A stretch of DNA of 64,000 nucleotides from Symsagittifera roscoffensis (lineage: Eukaryota > Xenacoelomorpha > Acoela > Convolutidae). The notes beneath the pieces were generated by a model. That model was given only the letters and a program-made list of their open reading frames with translations, was not told the DNA's origin and did no database searches. The stretch is from positions 10,561,206 to 10,625,205 of the forward strand of contig NC_087069.1 in assembly GCF_963678635.1 (NCBI RefSeq), given 5' to 3'. This document shows, piece by piece, positions 22,461-34,032 of this stretch. Made by a program: the position numbers and the translations under genes. The stretch's first letter is position 1, and every line of letters starts with the position of its first letter.

Positions 22461-22469
22461 TATAAAAGG
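22461..22469 (+). promoter_or_regulatory. TATA-box-like motif
   Basis: tataaaagg preceded by actcaacttcgaccgag, a good match to a eukaryotic TATA box, in a ~135-bp block repeated at 24,342-24,489. No plus-strand gene begins within the next few hundred bases, only satellite, so function is doubtful. Confidence 0.3.
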
Positions 22470-22472
22470 GGA

Positions 22473-23460
22473 GGCTTGATTTTGATATAATGGCCATTGG
22501 TTGACTCTTACTAGTTTTTGGGCTATCAATTTTTTAGTGAAAAAATGTTTTTTTTTGAAAAATCGTGTTTCGTCCAAGGCTTTGCTTATTTCTCCTCTGT
22601 CTCGGAGAACTAAACAAAAAATCTTGGATGCTATCTGTAGCCCAGTATTGTAGCTTGATTTTGATATAATGGCCATTGGTTGACTCTTACTAGTTTTTGG
22701 GCTATCAATTTTTTAGTGAAAAATTGTTTTTTTTTGGAAAATCGTGTTTCGTCCCACGGCTTTGCTCATTTCTCCTCTGTCTCGACGAACTACTCAAAAA
22801 TGTTTGATGCCAAATGTAGCCAATTATCATAGCTTGATTTTGATATAATAGCCATTGATTGATTCTTACTAGTTTTTGGGCTATCAATTTTTTAGTGAAA
22901 AAATGTTTTTTTTGAAAAATCGTGTTTTGTCCCACGGCTTTGCTTATTTCTCCTCTGTCTCGAAAAACTAAACAAAAAATCTTCGTTGCTTACTGTAGCC
23001 TATTTTTTTAGGCTTGATTTTGATATAATGACCATTGGTTAAATTTTCCTAGTTTTTAGATAATTAATTTTTTAGTGAAAACTTGGTTTTTTAAAAAAAT
23101 CGTGGCTCGTCCCACTGCTTTGCTTATTTCTCCTGTGTCTCGAAGAACTACTCAAAACTGTTTGTTGCCGTATGTAGCCCAATATCATAGCTTGATTTTG
23201 TTTTAATGATCATTGGTTGACTTTTCCTAGTTTTTGGGTTATCAATTTTAAAATCGTGATACGTCCCAGGTCTCTGCCGATTTCGCCTCTTTTCTTATTA
23301 GATTTTTTCAAACTCTTAGTTGCTATCGACAGTTCACTAACATAGCTTGATTTTGATTTAATGGTCTCTGGTTTATTCTGCCTAGTTATTGGGTTAATGT
23401 TTTTTCGTGAAAATTAGATTGATAAATTGTTTTTTTTTTTTTTGAAAAATCGTGAATCAT
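22473..23460. repeat. ~180-bp satellite array (third locus, first part)
   Basis: Unit starts (gcttgattttg) at 22,473, 22,653, 22,832, 23,012, 23,190 and 23,345, giving periods of 180, 179, 180, 178 and 155 bp. This locus fixes the monomer length best. Confidence 0.85.
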
Positions 23461-23836
23461 TCCACGTTTTAGCCGACTTGTCTCGATAAAATTGTCGACA
23501 GTTTTAGCCGATAATGATCAACATAAATTTTTTGAGTAATTTAGCGCCTTTTTGGAATCAAAAACATAAAAAAGTTCTCTTTCGACTTTTTTCTTGTATG
23601 TTTTTTGCAGAATCTGTCTTTTAGTTTGCGATAAAATTTTAATCTTCATTTTATCATACATAGACATATGATCAAGCCATACATAAACTTGACCTACCGA
23701 AGAAATAGTTATATTTTAAGTATGCCTAAGTTTTAATTTTTCGGTTATTTTTTATCACATCAAGCAGAAAAAAACGACATCAACTTTCGGAAAAAAATTT
23801 TGTTTTTTATTAAGATTATGGTAACCGGCTATCCTT

Positions 23837-24331
23837 GTTATTATTATGATTGTGACTTTTATAAATATTATTCTAATTATGATTATCATTATTATTATGA
23901 CTATTTTATCAATTTTTTTATGATTAGGATTATTTTTATTATGATTTTTATTATATTTATTATGATTATGATTATTATTATGATTATTATGATTATTATT
24001 ATTATCATTATGATTATAATTATTATGATTTATATTTTTACGATTCTAATTATTATGATTATGATTATTATTATGATTATGATTATTTTTATCATGATTA
24101 TTATGATTATTATTATGATTATTATTATGATTATTATAATTATTATTATGATTATGATGATTATTATTATGATTATTATTATGATTATTATGATTATGAT
24201 TAATATTATGATTATTATCATTATTATTATTATGATTTTTATTATCATTATTATAATTTTTATGATTTTAAATTTTTTTATTATTATTATTTTTATTATG
24301 ATTATTATTAGTATTATTATTATGATTGTTG
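23837..24331. repeat. second compound ATT/ATG microsatellite
   Basis: About 495 bp of the same simple repeat as 21,941-22,331, expanded by roughly 100 bp. The flanks are duplicated on both sides. Confidence 0.9.
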
Positions 24332-24479
24332 TGATTTATACATGGAGTGAGATGGTCGAAATATGATCAGACCGATTCGATACAAAAAGATGTGATTCGA
24401 ATCATAGCAGTCGACCAAACCATCCATGGTTCGAGTAGCCAGACTAAAATTGTGATCAAGCGACTCAACTTCGACCGAG

Positions 24480-24496
24480 TATAAAAGGGGGGGGGG
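24480..24496 (+). promoter_or_regulatory. TATA-box-like motif followed by ten-G run
   Basis: tataaaag running into ten consecutive G before the satellite unit. It is the duplicate of the 22,461 motif, where only four G are present. Function is unproven. Confidence 0.3.
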
Positions 24497-25260
24497 CTTG
24501 ATTTTGATATAATGGCCATTGGTTGACTCTTACTAGTTTTTGGGCTATCAATTTTTTTAGTAAAAAAACGGTTTTTTTTTTGAAAAATCGTGTTTCGTCC
24601 CACGGCTTTTCTTATTTCTCCTCTGTCTCGAAGAACTTAACAAAAAATCTTGGATGCTATCTGTAGCCCAGTATTGTAGCTTGATATTGATTTAATGGCC
24701 ATTGGTTAAATCTTCCTAGTTTTTAGGTAATTAATTTTTTGGTGAAAAATTGGTTTTTTTGAAAACTCGTGGCTCGTCCCACTGCTTTGCTTACTTCTCC
24801 TGTGTCTCGAAGAACTACTCAAAACTGTTTGTTGCCATATGTAGCCCAATATCATAGCTTGATCATTGGTTGACTCTTCCTAGTTTTTGGGTTAGCTAAC
24901 ACTCAACATATAATTGATTTTGATACACTAACATAGCTTGATTTTGATACAATGGTCTCTGGTTTATTGTTTATTCTGCCTAGTTATTGGGTTATTATTT
25001 TTTCGTGAAAATTAGTTTTTTTGAAAAATCGTGGTTCTCCCCACGGCTTTGCTTATTTTCTCGCAGTCTCGATGGGTTTTGTCAAACTGTTTGTTACTAT
25101 GGATAGACCATAATCATAGCTTGATTTTGATTTAATGGTATCCGGTTTTTTCTTCCTAGTTTTTGGATAATTAGTTTTTTTAATGATAAATTGTTTTTTT
25201 TTTTGTAAAATCATGAATCATTCCACGTTTTAGCCGATTTCTCCTGTCTCGATAAATTTT
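24497..25260. repeat. ~180-bp satellite array (third locus, second part)
   Basis: Four to five degenerate units, some shortened near 24,860-24,960. The array is followed by the conserved block that also follows the arrays at 9,580 and 15,916. Confidence 0.8.
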
Positions 25261-25739
25261 TTTAAATAATATGTTGCTATCGAAAGCTCAATATTGTATA
25301 TTGATTTGAATGAAAAACGTAAAATTTTAGTTTTCTTTTGGTCAACATAAATTTTTTGAGTAATTTAGCGCCTTTTTGGAATCAAAAACATTAAAAAAGT
25401 TTTCTTTCGATTTTTTTCTTGTATTTTTTTTTGCAGAATCTGTCTTTTAGTTTGCGACGATTTCGTTGTATTGCAAGTGATGTGAAGCTCTGTTTTGTCC
25501 CTGTTGAATTGTTTTTGTTTGTTATGTTTTAGAAAGTTTTATGAAAGTTATTCAGCCATCACCAGGTATGTTTTCCGGCGTCATCGGGTAGAGTTATCTA
25601 CATCGGATAATAATGTGCTTTGCTTGGGAACCAAAGTTTTGCTTTGAACGGCGGAAAAGATTTTTTACTACCAACGTCTTTGAGGTCGTTCAGAGCACTT
25701 TTTGGACGCCCACGAGAACATTGAATTTAATTGATTATT

Positions 25740-26015
25740 CAGTTCGTGCGTCGCGCCATGCATGGTACCGTAGTAACCATACGTCGCGCCATGCATGATA
25801 CCATAGTAACTATACATTGCAAGCTACCATGGTGACATATAAATTATCAACATTACTAGTAAAAGTATTAATATTGTCTAACTGGAAGTCCCCCATACTT
25901 TAAAAAATTGAAATCATACGTCGCGTCATGCATGAAAAATGAGTTTTTTTAACATAAAAATACGTCGCCAATTTTTCATGGCTCGCATGGAACCATGCAT
26001 GGTGCGACGTATGGT
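25740..26015. repeat. CATACGTCGCGCCATGCATGG motif cluster (third copy)
   Basis: Direct copies around 25,745-25,815 and the inverted member atggaaccatgcatggtgcg around 25,987-26,006. Here the motif keeps the TGCGACGTATGG version. Confidence 0.65.
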
Positions 26016-26294
26016 TGCACATTTTGGTCAACCCGGGCAATAACAACTGAAATAAGTCGATTCGATGTTCCACACCAAATGACCTTGATACTAAGTTAAC
26101 AAAAAAAGAATTACAGATAACAAAATGAGTCCCAAGGTTAGTGTGCAGCGAGGTCAACAATGGTTACTGCACAGGCAGTATAATCCGTACCACACTATTT
26201 AATAAAAACTATCTAATAAAAACACCAAAATTGCAAGAACTTAACCTTGTCTCAATATTATGGGAAAATTTAATCTTGTCCAGCAAACACTTTG

Positions 26295-27756
26295 TTATTG
26301 TAAGCTAAAATCTACAGCTTTTTTTCTGTAGATTTTTTTAACAATTGAATCAAGTTTATCTGATATGGGATCTATCCAGTCATAGAAATCATAATCAGAT
26401 ATATTGCACAGATTTTCCCGGTTTAGAAACAACGCTCTTTTCCCATAGTAGTCATAGGTCTGTCGAATGTGAAATGATCGCATCAGTTTTGGCGTGACAT
26501 ATTTCTTGGCGTTTAAGTGGAGAATGACATCATTTGAAACACCTGTTTGTTCGTCAGCTCCATTAGATGTAACATATTTCAAATGTTTCAAACTATGGTT
26601 GTCTAACACAATTTCTTGACGCGCAATTGGACAAAAATGGGCAAAAAGAATGATACACGATTTACTACTGCGAATTGTTTTTCCAATGTTAAGACCCCTT
26701 TTGAATGCATAATGCGCTTTTGTAATTACTTGCTTGCTGAGAGTAATTCAATTCTGGTGCGCTTTTGAAGCAACCGTAGTAAATAACAGTGTCCGAAATC
26801 ATGAAATTGGTATGTTATTGTCCATGAATAGATTTCGTTGATTTTAAAACATCAGCAAAAGACTTGTATTTGTTGTGATCAAAACCAATGATTTCATCAA
26901 AATCCTGTATAATAACGTGATCGAATTGTAACGCGTTTTTGATCATACAGTAAGAAATAACATGAGAGTTAAGTAATTGCACAGATCTGAAAGTTGATTT
27001 TTTCTATTTGAATGTACCTCGCGACTTTAATTTTTTCTAGAAATCCAATTCTTTCAAAATGATCTTCCACTAAATAGATTGCAGCTCCCAAATTATTATC
27101 TTGATAAATGCTTGGATCGAAATAAGGCATGAAAAGCTTCGATACTCCAATTAGACGGTTGTACTCCAGATATTCGGCCAATCGAGTAAGCGAAACTGAC
27201 ATATTATTGGTAATCATAGCTGCACAAACTATCAACGTCGGGTCATAATTTGAAGCGTCTGATATTTTTGGTGTTTGGCGTTCAATAAAGAGCAAATTTG
27301 TCGGTTGGTTGTCATCAATATTAAGCCGTACATAACGCGGACATTCAATGAGTTTACGCAATGGGTATATAATAATCATTCCTGACAACATATTATCCGT
27401 GAAAATACTAATATCCGAGGTTCCGTCAATAATAGACCCCTCGTTCAAACTTTTGTAGAAACTTAAAGTTACTTTCTCTGAAATTTGATTGGACCACAGT
27501 AAGAAATGTTGAATCTCTTTGCCAATAAAGTCTGAGTTTCATTGACGTTTGCTAGTTTTCCCCCTTTCGTTTTTTTGACCAAACAGTATCTCATTGGTGA
27601 ATCTGAGTTAAATGATTGAACTAAATTTGTTTTATGATAAGATATTACAATTATCATATTGACAAAGATTGCGCAAAAAAACAAGAAACTAAACTGTGAA
27701 ATACACAAAAAGGTAGAAAAAAAAACGTTTGTCACCAACAGCAATATCAAGAACAA
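26295..27756 (-). pseudogene. GT92-family glycosyltransferase, copy 3
   Basis: Same family as copy 2. The N-terminus (27,469-27,756) is a hydrophobic anchor (TFLCISQFSFLFFCAIFVNM) followed by SFNSDSPMRYCLVKK. The core frame 26,969-27,448 has YVRLNIDDNQPTNLLFIERQ, LIVCAAMITNN and YLEYNRLIGVSKLFMPYFD. It retains the NLGAAIYLVEDHFERIGFLE segment lost in copy 2. One base in the gaaaaaat run near 27,002 shifts the frame before the DFDEII region. A four-base cttg insertion near 26,731 breaks the C-terminal part, and 26,295-26,609 holds the final 104 codons. A segment between anchor and core found in copy 2 (about 18,130-18,340) is absent. Non-functional as read. Confidence 0.7.
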
Positions 27757-28967
27757 AGGTACACATTGATACCTTTTGTACTAGGTAAAGTCCTAATTGT
27801 GTTGACTGTCTTTCAAAGTTGCAATAATTTTTTTAAAAAAATGATCGGAATGTAAAAGATATGCGAGATATTTTTTCTCTAAATACAGACAAGGGATTGA
27901 GGTTTTTCAGAAATGGGTTAAAAGTCCGTTCAAAAAATGACTTTTTAAAAAAAATCAATTTTTTCCTCGAGAAAAAAACTGAGCACGAATATTCCATCTT
28001 TTCTCAAATCATGCCTCAAATTAATCTTGCCTCAAATCTGCTACTCACATCTTCGCGTTGATAGGACAAGAAATAAAACGAGATTTAATAGTTCAAAACT
28101 ATGATCACGAGAAAAATATGATCACGAGAGAAAATTTTTTCTCTTAATACAGATGAGGACGCCAATAGTTTTCTGAAGTGGTTTAGAAATACATTCAAAA
28201 ATAATTCATTAACAGGTCAAATTTCAATTGGAGAAAAAAGCCGAGCACAAATATAACATCCTTACATCAAAATACAAACATTGTTTCTACGTGCATAAAA
28301 GTTTCGTTTGCGACAGGGGCGGATTTAGGGGGCGGGGTGGCGGTTTTTTCCAAAACATTTTTTAAGCATTTTTGGATTTTTTTTTCAAATTTCTGCCTGC
28401 GGCGCAGAAGATTTGACCAAAATAGGGCCTTTTTAGTGCTTTGCGAGAGCTCGGAGAATTAATTTAGTCGACCAAAAAAAAACCAAGAAAATTTTAGATC
28501 TGCCTCTGGTTTGCGAGCTCATCAGCATTGATCTCAGCAAAAAGTGCTTAACTTAGTCTCGATTTTTTTTATAAATCCTTTCTTGGCTTGAATATTTTTT
28601 GGGTTATAGAAGCTTTTCATTAAGATTTTGTTACAATTGTAGGTTAAAAACTTCAATAATACTGATTTAAAAGAACCACATTCAAGGCAATAATTCATTC
28701 GACTTCCTCTACTGCTTGAGTCGAAAAAATCTCGCTGGGATCGAGCACGGTCAAGCATTTTCTTTGGTCAAGAAAATGAGCACCTCTATCCAGTTTAATC
28801 TAGAAAACGCATTCAGCTGAACAAATATATCGGGTGTACAAACAAATATTTTGGGTACAATAAAAAAATTCTGAAGTCTTTTTACATTTAACATGAGGAG
28901 AAATTATTTGTTGTACTTAGACGGGATTGTGGCTTGCAAACGCAAAAAAGAGGCTAAATTCCCAAAC
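27195..28967. repeat. 1.8 kb tandem duplication, unit 1
   Basis: Starts at actgacatattattggtaat inside GT92 copy 3 and ends at ttcccaaac. Unit 2 follows directly at 28,968. The unit covers the N-terminal half of the GT92 gene plus its upstream flank. Confidence 0.75.
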
Positions 28968-29470
28968 ACTGACATATTATTGGTAATCATTGCTGCAAAA
29001 ACTATCAACGTCGGCTCAGTATTTGAAACGTCTGATATATATTTTTTGTTGTTTGGCGTTCAATAAAGAGCAAATTTGTCGGTTGTTTGTCGTCGATGTT
29101 AAGCCGTACATAATGCGGACATTCAACGAGTTCACACTGGGTATATAATAATCCTTCCTGACAACATATTATCCGTGAAAATACTAATATCCGAGGTTCC
29201 GTCAATAATAGGCTCCTCGTTCAAACTTTTGTAGAAACTTAAAAATACTTCCTCTGAAATTTGATTGGACCACAGTAAGAAATGTTGAATCTCTTCGCCA
29301 ATAAGGTCTGAGTTTCATTGATGTTTGCTAATTTTCCCCCTTTCGTTTTTTTGACCAAACAGTATCTCATTGGTGAATCTGAGTTAAATGATTGAACTAA
29401 ATTTGTTTTATGATAAGATATTACAATTATCATATTGACAAAGATTGCGCAAAAAAACAAGATACTAAAC
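28968..29470 (-). pseudogene. GT92-family glycosyltransferase, copy 4 (N-terminal fragment)
   Basis: Created by the 1.8 kb duplication. 29,239-29,460 keeps the anchor end and SFNSDSPMRYCLVKK; 29,005-29,205 keeps YVRLNIDDKQPTNLLFIERQ. The catalytic DFDE region was never included, so the fragment is dead. Frame shifts separate the two parts. Confidence 0.7.
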
Positions 29471-30785
29471 TGTGAATTACACAGAAAAAGATTTAAAAAA
29501 TTAGAAACGTTTTTTTTCTACCTTTTGTCGCCAACAGCAATATCAAGAACAAAGGTACAAAGTGATACCTTTTGTACTAGGTAAAGTCCTAATTGTGTTG
29601 ACTGTCTTTCAAAGTTGCAATAACTTTTTTTTAAAATATGACCGCAATGTAAAAGATATGCAAGATAGTTTTTCTCTGAATACAGAAAAAGGAATTGAAG
29701 TTTTTCAGAAATGGAATAAAACTCCGTTCAGAAAATGATATTTTAAAAAAAGTCAATTTTTTTCCCGAGAAAAAACTGAGCACGAATATTCCATCTTTTC
29801 TCAAATCATGCCTCAAATTCATCTTGCCTCAAATCTGCTGCTCACATGTTCGCGTTGATAGGACGCGAATTAAAACGAGATTTAATAGTTCAAAGCTATG
29901 ATCACGAGAGAAATATGATCACGAGAGAAAATTTTTTCTCTAAATACAGATGAGGACGCCAATGGGTTTCAGAAGTGGTTTAGAAATACATTCACAAATG
30001 ATTCATTAACAGGTCAAATTTCAAATAGAGAAAAAAACCCAGCACAAATAAAACATCCTTACATCAAAATACAAACATTGTTTCTACGTGCATAAAAGTT
30101 TCGTTTGCGACAGGGGCGGATTTAGGGGGCGGGGTGGCGGTTTTTTCCAAAATTTTTCAAGCATTTTTGGACTTTTTTTCAAATTTCTGCCTGCGGCGCA
30201 GAAGATTTGACCAAAATAGGGCCTTTTTAGTGCTTTGCGAGAGCTCGGAGAACTAATTTAGTCGACCAAAAAAAAACCCAAGAAAATTTTAGATTAACTT
30301 AGTCTTGATTTTTTTTATTTAAATTTTAGTCTTAGAAGATTTAATAAAAATCTTAGTCTTGATTTTAGCTTAACTTAGTCTTGATTTTTTTAAAATTAAA
30401 TCCTTTCTTGGCTTAATTATTTGTTGGGTTATAGAAGCTTTTCATTAAGATTTTGTTACAATTGTAGGTTAAAAACTTCAATAATACTGATTTAAAATAA
30501 CCACATTCAAGTCAATAATTCACTCGACTTCCTCTACTGCTTGAGTCGAACAAATCTCGCTTGGGTCGAGCATGGTCAAGCACATTCTTTTGGTCAAGAA
30601 AATGAGCACCTCTATGCAGTTTATTCTAGAAAACGCATTCAGCTCAACAATTATATCGGGTGTACAAACAAATATTTTGGGTACAATAAAAAATTCTGAA
30701 GTCATTTTACATTTAACATGAGGAGAAATTATTTGTTGTACTTGAACAAAGACGGGATTGTGGCTTGCAAACGCAAAAAAGAGGA
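28968..30785. repeat. 1.8 kb tandem duplication, unit 2
   Basis: Direct repeat of 27,195-28,967 with several percent divergence and a 60-70 bp local expansion near 30,290-30,390, where cttagtcttgattttt is repeated. It ends where the high-GC retroelement begins. Confidence 0.75.
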
Positions 30786-30856
30786 TATTTTCCCAAACAA
30801 ACATAATTCGATAATCTTACCATAGCTGTATCAAACTGAATTATTTTTTTCGCTCA

Positions 30857-31662
30857 CACGACGAAATCGGTCATCAAGTAGTGGACAAAGTGCATAACCG
30901 GATACAGAAGCAATTTGAATGGCCTGGTTTTAAGAAGGCCTGTGAAAAAAGGATTTTTGCATGCTAGTCATGTCAACAAGCGAAGGACCCCATGAAGCTG
31001 AGATTTTCTCTGCAATCGGTAGAATCGTCGGGATTCAATGAAGTGGTGCAAATTGATTATCAGATGATAGCTACGGGCTATAACCAAGTGCTGGTAATGA
31101 TTGATCATTTCATAAAGTGAGCAGAGGCAGCACCCTGCACGACGGCATCAACGGAAGAAACCTAGAACAAGTTTGTCCGATTACGTTTCAGTCCGACTAT
31201 GGCAAAGCGTTCGTCGGTGAGCTTGGAAAGAGTTGATGAAAAGGTCCCAAATTGCACACCAGTCTTCACGCTAAGGTTTTATTACTCATGATACACGGAT
31301 GACTGGGATAAGCATTTGCCACAGGTGATGGGCGCGTACACTAACCTACGGGAATCAACCCACCCATGATGTTAACAGGCCAAAAGAAATCTCATCGCTT
31401 AACGTTCTTTTATCCTGAAAACGAGGAAAAAAACGGCACTGCAAAAGGCGACGTGATCAAAAGGCAACAAGAATTGAATTATTTGTGCCGACGAGATACG
31501 CAGCAGACCCAAATTAGGCAGAAAGAGGGATTCGATAAAAGGACCGCTGACGCCAAAACATACTTGGTGAGGGAATATCTCTGGGTCTTCCAGGAGGTGT
31601 TTTCCCCCAAAGGGATCCAAAAATTCGCTGAAGAAAACGTATGGTTCATTTTAAATGACTGA
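30857..31662 (+). pseudogene. retroviral-type integrase, heavily decayed
   Basis: Integrase of an LTR retroelement, which inserts the DNA copy into the host. The zinc-binding HHCC domain is clear: HDEIGH, then WPGFKKAC, and C-stop-SC followed by QQAKDP; the stop TAG is at 30,965. The catalytic core keeps VQIDYQMI (first Asp) and TFQSDYGKAFVGEL (second Asp). The expected Glu region is lost among stops after about 31,235. DDWDKHLPQVMGAY and 31,366-31,662 (LTFFYPENEE, FDKRTADAKTYLVREYLWVF) match the C-terminal part of Ty3/gypsy integrases. Upstream RT is missing. Plus strand and higher GC distinguish it from the gypsy copies on the left. Confidence 0.8.
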
Positions 31663-32592
31663 AGTGCACCGGGATGGCCGCTTTAATCGATTGTGCTCAT
31701 AACGATTGTGCTCATTTCGATTCTGCTCATTACGAGAACATCAAACCGCACAATGCCTCATTTGAAGACTGGTGCATCCCGGCTGACATGCATGGTAGAT
31801 CCCGCTTCTGAAGTGAATGAGAGGGGCAAACGCGACAATGATGACGGAAGTGAGGTGGTGAATGACTGTGATCTACCATTGGACTTAAATTAACTGAGCG
31901 AATAGAGGTCGATGACGAAAACCCACCTGATTTTGAGGAGGAGTGGAACTACCCAGAGCAGACTGAAGTTGACAAATGAGTGGAAACTGACTTTGCCTTG
32001 ACCATGGAGACGCTAGAGAGCAAGAGGATAAAAGACATGAAGATATAGAAAACTTACGGTGAGGATTTTGTGTTAGACAGAATTCACTAGATGATATGAC
32101 GGACTCAGTAGTGGGTCGGGGATGAGATAATGGTCTCGCAGGACATCGACCTGGTCGAAGATACAGAAACAGACGATCGATCGGAACCGGAAATGGAGTT
32201 CGAACCTGAGGTGGAACAAATACTTGAGCAAGAGTTGACAATTTTGGGAGTGCTCGAATGACTCCAAGATGTACCTTCAGATCCAAAGGAGACATTGCTG
32301 ACGAATCAGTTTGTCGATCAGCCAGCATCAAATACATCAGTCACGACAGCACTGAGTCAAACTGGTTTGCTCCAGATGGCCCCTTGTGCGTTCCCGAATC
32401 CAATCTCGATATGCTCGATCCAACCGGCTTTTGGAGGAGTCATATTTCGACAATAAATTACTACTCGAAAAACAGTGTTGTGACAGACAGTGATTTTGTA
32501 CCCACTATAGCGATAACAGCAGAAGTAAGTTTTAAGACGGCACTAGCGGCCGAATTCAAAAATGAGTATAAGAATATCGAGTTTTTTTGATA
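31663..32592 (+). pseudogene. integrase C-terminal tail / end of pol
   Basis: Acidic plus-strand coding remnant continuing from the integrase in shifting frames. Examples are 31,693-31,893, with ENIKPHN-like and DPASEVNERGKRDND residues, and a stretch near 32,170-32,260 rich in Glu and Asp. The composition matches the integrase block, not the AT-rich flanks. No separate domain is recognised. Confidence 0.5.
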
Positions 32593-33218
32593 ACAGAGCC
32601 CTGGTGAAGGAGGGATGATAGATCTGAACCCTGTTACATCACAAATACCGGGAAAGTACTTGTGTATTTTGCTAACCGAGGCCTTCGATAAAAACACGTG
32701 AATTTTGAATTTTAAGTGCTGTCACTAACTCGGTTCAGGGATTTCCTGGTCTAGATTGGAGTGACGCCGCTCTCCCTACCGGTCTATGGTCTCAATAGGG
32801 GCAAACTACATCCCAGAGAGCTATATGCTCTAGTGCATTTGAAGTCTTCTAGCATTTGCAGTACTATCTGAGCATTTGCTAACGCTTCAATCGAGGTTGA
32901 CAGTTCTTTTATTAGAATTCAGAATTTTCTAGTAGGCTTGCTTTCAAACATTAGGCTTCAGGTATAAGGATATGCATTGACACAAAGGCAGTTTACAATG
33001 ACACAAACGGAGATGTACGATCGGCCTCGTTGCTAACTTTTAGATAGAAAAAAAAATGAAAGTTTCAATTGACTGCTTGTAAAAGATGTGATTGATGTTT
33101 TATCTTGGTTATAAAAATAGCCGGTATGGTGGCTCTAAGTCGTGAATTTAGATCGTAATTGATCAGATATTTGCTTATTGATACTCGAAATTGAAGAGAA
33201 AAATTAACACAAGTGAAG
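32593..33218. other. interval between pol end and the long frame; TATA-like motif
   Basis: No clear gene. tataaaaa at 33,110-33,117 lies about 100 bp before the ATG at 33,219 that opens the long decayed frame, so a promoter or LTR could sit here. I could not find a matching second LTR in the window, nor a primer-binding site. Confidence 0.35.
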
Positions 33219-34032
33219 ATGATCGACATGAATGATCTAATAGACTTTATCTCAGCGACTTTGGACTGATTGATCTGGAGCTAGCGATGTCCACCGTCGC
33301 ACTCCTCAATGCGTTGGAACGAGAAGGCCGCGGGAACCGCCCCATGCAAGTAGTATTGTTGTTGGCCCACGGCGAGTCCGGTACCTCCGAAAGAGGATAA
33401 AATAGGCTCGTGCGATGGCGACGTGGGGAGATGTCTGATCACGCAACTCCTTGGACCCAAAAGATCACGGGATGGGCCGGGCCCTTTATACTCTGAGGAT
33501 TCTCTAGCAGCTGCTTCTCCATCTAAGATGAACGAGATTGAAACCCAGACTGCGAAAACAATCGAAACCCTGGAGAAAAAGAAAAAGGAGAAAGATTGGC
33601 TGGAGTTGTACGCTAAGATGGAAGAGTCTAAAATGATAGCCCAGGAACGATACGAGTGAAAGAAGAAGTGCAATGAGTTGTTAGTAATCCTAAAAGAAGA
33701 AGAAAATAAACATCAGAAGGACTTATAAATGGAGAAGTTTGGTCAGATGTCACCAGAAATCGTGACGACGATGAACAAGGCTGGGTTACAGGGACACGCA
33801 AACCAGGACGAGGGCACAGGAGCTGTGCGACCCCAGTGCGCCCGTGGCCCCGTACCTGGCTTCACATTTCATGAAACGTTTGAGCGGGTAGCCAGAGCGA
33901 CAATGAATGAGATCAACCGTGTCGCATACGATTGCTGCATACGATTGTGCTAGAGGGTCCAACACTCAGCAAGAAGAGCCTGAAGTCGCGTGTGGCGGAC
34001 ATTAGGAAGAACCTGCAGTTCGGAATTTCTTT
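33219..34032 (+). pseudogene. long retroelement frame, part 1: N-terminus and coiled coil
   Basis: Start of a long plus-strand frame. The ATG at 33,219 gives MIDMNDLIDFISATL; a shift follows and the frame with STVALLNALERE resumes. 33,423-33,659 encodes a highly charged, probably coiled-coil helix (TIETLEKKKKEKDWLELYAK); 33,729-33,953 follows (PEIVTTMNKAGLQGHANQDE). 33,932-34,132, in another frame, has TIVLEGPTLSKKSLKSRVAD and a Leu/Pro-rich end. The charged coiled coil followed by globular domains could be a Gag-like or structural protein of the element. Function is not known. Confidence 0.5.

Larger units (their letters stand above)
21731..23640. repeat. ~1.9 kb imperfect tandem duplication, unit 1
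   Basis: It begins ttttaatcttcattttatca, includes cctaccgaagaaatagttat, an ATT/ATG microsatellite, a TATA-containing block and 180-bp satellite units. The same order starts again at about 23,637 and runs to about 25,260, with different numbers of satellite units. Confidence 0.65.

Noticed and set aside
32740-32960. Possible RNase H-like residues (HPREL-type) after the integrase
   Set aside because: Position after integrase would be wrong for a gypsy-type Pol, and the match is too short.
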